18,309 nt of DNA from NCBI GenBank assembly GCA_964405325.1, contig CAYONM010000053.1, forward strand, positions 1 to 18,309. Reading direction: 5' to 3'. This stretch comes from CAYONM01 sp964405325. GTDB lineage: Bacteria > Planctomycetota > UBA11346. Of this stretch, positions 13,850 to 18,309 are shown in pieces (position 1 is the first letter of the stretch; each line of letters starts with the position of its first letter). The notes beneath the pieces are model-generated. The model searched no databases and was not told the origin of the DNA. It worked only from the letters and a program-made list of their open reading frames with translations. The translations under genes and the position numbers were made by a program.

Positions 13850-14019
13850 TGATGCTTCCATGTCTAATCGACAAGGTGACGGCGTGAGTTCCTGGGAAGG
13901 GGGCGTTGTCCCCTCGCGCCTCCGGCGCACACCCCCACGGCCTCGGTCGGCCGGTCTCGCGCTTGGACGTGCCCGCCTGCGTAGAGTCGCCGCGCAGCTC
14001 GAATTCGACCTCTGAGGGA
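13850..14019 (-). repeat. Palindrome-rich repeat, copy 2, inverted and internally deleted
   Basis: It matches the reverse complement of 10836-11043. A 52-bp block (13899-13950) is nearly identical, then CCGGTCTCGCG, then after a diverged stretch GAATTCGACCTCTGAGGGA (14001-14019). The left end TGATGCTTCC (13850) matches the repeat terminus loosely. Relative to copy 1 it lacks 71 bp, exactly the distance between two CTCGGTCGG direct repeats present in copy 1, of which one remains here. The terminal inverted repeat is partly lost. Confidence 0.75.
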
Positions 14020-14128
14020 GCCTTCGGAGGGCCCCAACAAGCCCCAGCCCCCGGAGCTGTTGACCAGGGATGGTATGCCAAGGCCAGTCTGACCATAGAC
14101 CTGTCAGCCGCGGTCATACAACCTGTGC

Positions 14129-15958
14129 GTGCTCAGCGTTCTCAATCCCTGGCTCCTCGGTGGTTTAACGGCGGTCGCAGCGCCCCTGCTGATCCACCTG
14201 CTGCTACGACAGCGGCCCAGACCTCGCGCCTGGGCGGCGATGCGCTGGCTGGAACAGGCGCTACGCCGCACCCAACGCCGCTTCCGCCTGCATCAGATCC
14301 TGCTGCTGATTCTCCGGACCCTGTTGGTGCTACTGGCTGTTCTGGCGGCCAGCCGACCATTGCTGGTCGGCTGGGGCCGCGGTGGCGATGTCGTGCTGGT
14401 CATCGACACCAGCATGTCCATGGGTCCCTGCGAGGCCGGCCCCGGCGCCCTGGCCCGTTGTCGGCAAGCCCTACAAGACGCTCCTTTACATTATGAGCAC
14501 TTGGTCCTGGTCGCCGTGGGCCGGGAAGTCCAGATCCTGGCCGATGGCGAGCCGGAGCAGACACGACAGGCCCTGGAACGCCTGCAGGCCGACGATCACG
14601 CTGGTGGCCTGGACGACGTCCTCGAACGCGCCACTCAACTGCGCACCCTCATCGGCCTGTGTCGACCGGAATCCCGCATTATCCTGGTTTCAGATTTCCG
14701 CCAAGACGATGGCAGCAGCCTGAGCGCAGCCCTGCAACAACAGGTGCAAAGCGTGCAGTGGTGGCGCGTCGGCGACGTGCATCGCAACACTGCACTTCGC
14801 CAGCTACCAACCCTGCCGGACATGGTCGCACACCAAGCCGAGCACTTGGATCTGCAGATCACACCAACACCAAGCACACTACTGATGGGCCTGGACGGCG
14901 GCGCCCCGGCACCATTGCCACCTGCCACGGACGAAGGCTACCGTATCAGCCTACCACCACTGGCGGCCGGTGTGCACCAGATCCAGCTGCGCTGGCGACA
15001 CGATGGCCTCAGCCACCACCAGCAGCTGCAGCTGCCCTTGGTAGTCCGAGATCCCTTCCCGGTGCTGGTGGTCGACGAACGCAATCCGGCGCCACTCGCG
15101 CTTGCCCTACGAGCCGCCCACGAACACCTGCAGGTCCGCATCTGCCACCCAGCACAATTGCCGGACGAGGCGCTTCCGGAGCGTGGTCTCGTGGTCCTGC
15201 ACAGCCCGATCACCGATGCCACACGCCTGCACGAGTGGCTGCTCGCCGGCGGCGTGCTGTGGTCCGACCTCAGCATCCTGACGCAGTGCCCGCCACTATC
15301 AGAGCTGGTCGAGATCAGCCCAGATCGACGCCCCGGCGGCGCCCTGCAGGCGCCGGGCTCAGCCCTGAGCGCCGCCCTCAGCCGGTACCAGGTCCCCGAC
15401 TGCATCGCCCTGACCAAGCAACCAGACGCATCCGATGTGCTGCTGCGCGCCGGCAACGCTCCCCTGTTAATCCAGCAAGCGGTTGGCCCCGGCCTGTTGC
15501 TGGCAGAAACCGCCCCACTCAGCAGCAATACCGAGTTTTGGCTGCAGGTGGCTGCGGGCTTATGGGCCCGTGAGCAGATTCGCACCGTGCTACGGCCACG
15601 CTGGCAAAGCTTGGCCCTGTTTCAGGGCGACCCGAGCCCACGCCACCTCGAACTGCAACGACAGAGCGAGCGCCAACAGTTGCCAGCCGGCGCTGCAGTC
15701 GACCTGCCCCCCGGCACCTGGGAGCAGCTGGCCGATCCACAACCCGTAGTAATTCTGCCGGATCCGCAGGAATTGGATCTGCAACAGGACCCCCAACGCG
15801 AGGGCAGCCAGGCGCAGGCTCTGCCACCAAGCCAAGGACGGGAATGGGGACTCCCTCTCGCCATCGCCGCGTTGCTCATCCTGTTGCTGGAGGGCGCCCT
15901 GGCCGCCCATCTATCCCGTCGCTACGCCCAGCCCCTGGGAGCCACCGGCCATGGCTGA
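14129..15958 (+). CDS. BatA-like membrane protein with N-terminal double-transmembrane domain and vWA domain
   Basis: The product is 609 residues from GTG 14129. The N-terminus is the BatA-type double-transmembrane module: LNPWLLGGLTAVAAPLLIHLL (about 5-26), a basic linker with the family's RPRAWAAMRWL pattern, and a second helix at about 55-78. A vWA domain follows with MIDAS residues DTSMS (93-97) and IILVSDF further on. The middle (about 290-560) is mainly beta and loop; a C-terminal helix lies at about 575-596. The vWA domain sits next to the membrane, probably on the periplasmic side given the helix arrangement (inference). In PVC bacteria and Bacteroidota such proteins lie beside MoxR ATPases and DUF58 proteins and take part in a poorly understood envelope or protein-maturation role. 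Those partners are not in this window. Its stop overlaps the next gene's start by 8 bp (ATGGCTGA), so translation is coupled. Confidence 0.88.
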   Translation: MLSVLNPWLLGGLTAVAAPLLIHLLLRQRPRPRAWAAMRWLEQALRRTQRRFRLHQILLLILRTLLVLLAVLAASRPLLVGWGRGGDVVLVIDTSMSMGPCEAGPGALARCRQALQDAPLHYEHLVLVAVGREVQILADGEPEQTRQALERLQADDHAGGLDDVLERATQLRTLIGLCRPESRIILVSDFRQDDGSSLSAALQQQVQSVQWWRVGDVHRNTALRQLPTLPDMVAHQAEHLDLQITPTPSTLLMGLDGGAPAPLPPATDEGYRISLPPLAAGVHQIQLRWRHDGLSHHQQLQLPLVVRDPFPVLVVDERNPAPLALALRAAHEHLQVRICHPAQLPDEALPERGLVVLHSPITDATRLHEWLLAGGVLWSDLSILTQCPPLSELVEISPDRRPGGALQAPGSALSAALSRYQVPDCIALTKQPDASDVLLRAGNAPLLIQQAVGPGLLLAETAPLSSNTEFWLQVAAGLWAREQIRTVLRPRWQSLALFQGDPSPRHLELQRQSERQQLPAGAAVDLPPGTWEQLADPQPVVILPDPQELDLQQDPQREGSQAQALPPSQGREWGLPLAIAALLILLLEGALAAHLSRRYAQPLGATGHG

Positions 15959-18131
15959 CCAGTTCATCTTCGAACATGCACCGGCCTCCTGGCACGAACC
16001 GCTGTGGCTGGCCCTCGCCCTGATCGTGGCAGTGCTGGTTTGGCAACGCTACGGTCCGAGCCCCGCCGGCTGGCGTGGCCGGCTACTGAAAACACTGCGC
16101 AGCAGCAGCGCCCTGCTGCTCATCAGCCTGCTGGCCGCCCCAGCCTGGCTCGGACGGCACGAGCTGGTGCATACCGGCCGATTGGCAGTGGCGGTGGACA
16201 CGTCCGCCTCGATGGCGCGCACGGATCACCGGGGCCACCAGCCCCGGATTCAGGCCGCCCAAGAGTTGGCCAAAGCCATCGCCGCCAGCAACCTCAACAA
16301 GCAGGCGACCATGAGTTGGTGGGAGATCGGCGACCAGCTGCGCCGCAGCCCCGCTGATCAAGACTGGGATCCGAGCCGCGCCAACCAAGGTGCCAGCCGG
16401 CTGGGCAACCAGCTGTTGGAGTTGGCCAGCAAACACCATCCACAGGTGATCGTGCTTCTCTCGGATGGCCGGCACACAGCCGGGCTCAGCCTGGACGCCA
16501 GCGCCACCACCCTGGCCGAACAGGGGGTTCGGGTCTTCACCCTGTCCATTGGCTCCGCCGAAATCGAACCTGAGCTTCGGCTGAGCGATGTCGTCCTCCC
16601 CAGCGACCTTCCCCGCGGCGAGCGACAACCCGTCATCATCCACTGGAGTCACCGGGGTCTGAGCGACAGCAGCACGGTGCAGTGGCGCATCACGGACCAG
16701 AACGGCCAACTCCTCGCCGAAGCGGACGAGATAGTGGTCGTAGATCAGCATCCCGAACGTGAGCAGGAGCAACGCAGCGAGGGCGGCATCGTCCTGGACG
16801 AGCCAGGCCAGCACGAACTGACCGTCCACCTGCAACAGGGCGACTTGAGCATGAGCCGACGACTGAGCGTTCTGGTGCACGACCGCCGCCTCCAGGTCCT
16901 GCTCTTGGCCGGCCGGCCGCGCTGGGAACTTCGCTACCTACGCGCCGCACTGGACCGGGACCAGACCGTCGACCTGCATAGCTACCTGCTATCGGGCACC
17001 TGGCAACGCTGGGGAGACGAGCGCCACGGGCCACAAATCCTCCGCCTGGATACCGCCCAGGCCGGCGATTACGACGCGATTATCATCGGCGACATTCCCG
17101 CCGCCGGCCTGGGTCCTGCTGCCGAAACCGCCATCGACAGCGCCGTCCGGGAACGCGGCTCGGCGCTGATTTGGCTGCCGGGCGAACGCGGCCATCTGGC
17201 CGGCTTTTCAGACCGACCACTGGGGCGCCTGCTGCCGGCCCGCCTGCCTGGACGCGACCAGATCACCGATGGCTACCGCAGCGACGCCGCGATCCGAGTC
17301 GCCCGCAGCGAGGCGGCACAGAAACTGGGTCTGTTGATTTGCCCCAGCGGTGGCTGGCATGATCGACCACCGCTGGCAGGAGCCTGTCCCCTCTCGGACA
17401 TCCGTGCCGGCAGCCAGATCCTCCTGGAGGACGACAGCGGCCGACCATTGATCGTCACCCGTGCCTACGGCGCTGGACGCGCCCTGCTGATCGGCATCGA
17501 TGATACCTGGCGTTGGCGTCGGCAGGCCGGCGACCGCTTTTTACACGCCATGCATTCCTCGCTGCTGCGCTGGGCTTCAGGCGGTCGCTTGCATGCCGAC
17601 AAGCCCTGGCGCCTAAGCGCCAACCCGCGCCAACCAGTCACAGGCGAAACTCTCGGCCTGGCTCTGGCTCCGGCCGGTGCCCTGGACGACAGCATCGCGC
17701 TACCGGATCGAGTCACCGTGCGCCTGCTGCACGAAAACGGCGAAGAACGCATCGTGGCGTTACCACGACGCGGCGAGAACGCCCTGTTTGCCAGCTCCAT
17801 CCCAGCCCCCAGCGCCGGCAGCTGGGAGGTGATCCTGGCCAGCGGCTTGGCACCGGAGCAGGTCAGCGAGCTACACCTGGACATCAGCATGCCGGATACG
17901 GAACGGCGCGATCCCCGCGCCGACCCGGCAGCGATGGCCAGCCTGGCCGAACGCACCGGTGGCAGCAGCAGTCACGATGCCAACAGCCTGATCGACCAAC
18001 TACCAGACCTGCGTCGCCGCGAGATGATCGAGCAGCGTCGGCGCTGGTGGGACGCCTGGCTGCCATTGACCCTTCTGTTGTTGACTCTCTGCCTGGAATG
18101 GTCGCTCCGCCGGCGCTGGCGAATGCCATAA
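15951..18131 (+). CDS. Large vWA-domain membrane protein with GATase1-like region
   Basis: The product is 726 residues from ATG 15951. Two N-terminal transmembrane helices (about 16-33 and 51-67) precede a vWA domain with MIDAS motif DTSAS (83-87) and VIVLLSDGRHT. Then come a beta-sandwich-like region (about 205-320), a GATase1-like domain (LQVLLLAGRPRWELRYLRAAL, DYDAIIIGDIP, GSALIWLPGE, GRALLIGIDDTWRWR, to about 545), a second beta-rich domain and a C-terminal helix (about 700-717) ending in a basic tail. I see no catalytic Cys triad in the GATase-like part, which is usual for this group, so a binding role is likely. It works with the BatA-like protein encoded just before it. The stop codon TAA is part of the 4-bp target duplication (ATAA) of the MITE that follows at once, so the insertion left the protein unchanged. 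Confidence 0.88.
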   Translation: MADQFIFEHAPASWHEPLWLALALIVAVLVWQRYGPSPAGWRGRLLKTLRSSSALLLISLLAAPAWLGRHELVHTGRLAVAVDTSASMARTDHRGHQPRIQAAQELAKAIAASNLNKQATMSWWEIGDQLRRSPADQDWDPSRANQGASRLGNQLLELASKHHPQVIVLLSDGRHTAGLSLDASATTLAEQGVRVFTLSIGSAEIEPELRLSDVVLPSDLPRGERQPVIIHWSHRGLSDSSTVQWRITDQNGQLLAEADEIVVVDQHPEREQEQRSEGGIVLDEPGQHELTVHLQQGDLSMSRRLSVLVHDRRLQVLLLAGRPRWELRYLRAALDRDQTVDLHSYLLSGTWQRWGDERHGPQILRLDTAQAGDYDAIIIGDIPAAGLGPAAETAIDSAVRERGSALIWLPGERGHLAGFSDRPLGRLLPARLPGRDQITDGYRSDAAIRVARSEAAQKLGLLICPSGGWHDRPPLAGACPLSDIRAGSQILLEDDSGRPLIVTRAYGAGRALLIGIDDTWRWRRQAGDRFLHAMHSSLLRWASGGRLHADKPWRLSANPRQPVTGETLGLALAPAGALDDSIALPDRVTVRLLHENGEERIVALPRRGENALFASSIPAPSAGSWEVILASGLAPEQVSELHLDISMPDTERRDPRADPAAMASLAERTGGSSSHDANSLIDQLPDLRRREMIEQRRRWWDAWLPLTLLLLTLCLEWSLRRRWRMP

Positions 18132-18292
18132 GGGCACCTCTATAAACTCAGGTCGAGCCAGGCGCAGACGATTTTTGGTCCTGCCAAGGCGCTGGGGCCA
18201 AAGGAATAGCAGGGCTATTTCGAGGTTCCAGCAACGCAGGCAGGGCCGGAAAGCGCAAGTCTGGCGAAGTGCCTGAGTTTTTAGAGGTGCCC
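18132..18292 (+). mobile_element. 161-bp MITE-like element, copy 2
   Basis: It begins GGGCACCTCTATAAACTCAG and ends with its complement (one mismatch: TTTTTAG in place of TTTATAG). It is flanked by ATAA at 18128-18131 and 18293-18296. Same length as copy 1 and about 97% identical by eye, in inverted orientation. Inserted directly after the stop codon of the vWA gene. No coding capacity. Confidence 0.92.
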
Positions 18293-18309
18293 ATAAGGGC
18301 CATTCTAGC

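Larger units (their letters stand above)
13592..14128. other. Non-coding patchwork between the STAS gene and the vWA operon
   Basis: The 537 bp hold, in order: a repeat end TCTGATGCTTCCCTCAGAG (13587-13605), a perfect hairpin (13611-13629), an extended -10 promoter (13673-13681), a 161-bp MITE (13689-13849) with a TGAT duplication, a degraded copy of the palindromic repeat (13850-14019), and about 110 bp of leader without recognisable features before GTG 14129. No convincing reading frame. Confidence 0.7.

Noticed and set aside
13899..14030. Possible CRISPR or tandem array because of the many short palindromes
   Set aside because: The palindromes differ in sequence and there is no regular repeat-spacer spacing; they are the hairpins of one dispersed element.
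13685..18296. The vWA block as a composite transposon
   Set aside because: Each MITE has its own target duplication and the outermost 4-mers do not match, so movement as a single unit is not supported.

Overview
This is a high-GC bacterial chromosome segment. It reads like a member of the PVC group, most likely a planctomycete-type organism. The clues are a BatA-like double-transmembrane vWA protein followed by a larger vWA/GATase1-like membrane protein (a pairing typical of Planctomycetota and relatives), a FlgF/FlgG/FlgA flagellar rod cluster, and an S9 ribosomal protein. The taxonomic call is an inference from gene content only.

Layout. (1) 1-5358, minus strand: a soluble multi-PAS hybrid histidine-kinase-like protein, a small three-helix membrane protein, and the N-terminal part of an HrpA-type DEAH RNA helicase cut by the left edge. 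The last two overlap by ATGA. (2) 5660-6484 minus and 6603-7502 plus: a divergent pair, one a single-pass membrane protein of unknown function and the other a peptidase-MA-like protein that has lost its HExxH motif. (3) 7506-10159, minus: flgF-flgG-flgA, with good Shine-Dalgarno sites on flgF and flgG and a -24/-12 (sigma-54 type) promoter candidate that abuts the terminator of the preceding gene. (4) 10296-10700, minus: rpsI, ending in a strong intrinsic terminator and without its usual partner rplM next to it. (5) 10836-11043: a 208-bp palindrome-rich repeat with 17-bp terminal inverted repeats. (6) 11190-13591, plus: a tight three-gene unit of a divergent FGGY sugar-kinase-fold protein, an FtsB/DivIC-like cell-division protein and a STAS-domain protein. 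(7) 13592-14128: a non-coding patchwork with an extended -10 promoter, a 161-bp MITE-like element and a second, internally deleted copy of the repeat in (5). (8) 14129-18131, plus: two overlapping vWA-domain membrane proteins, followed immediately by a second 161-bp MITE in the opposite orientation.

Two themes stand out. First, several proteins keep their family fold signature but have lost catalytic residues: the histidine kinase ATPase domain and its first receiver, the peptidase, the FGGY kinase and the STAS phosphosite. This suggests enzyme folds kept as scaffolds or sensors. Second, two families of short non-coding repeats sit at the boundaries between gene blocks. They mark probable breakpoints: rpsI without rplM, and a vWA pair without the MoxR/DUF58 genes usually found beside it.
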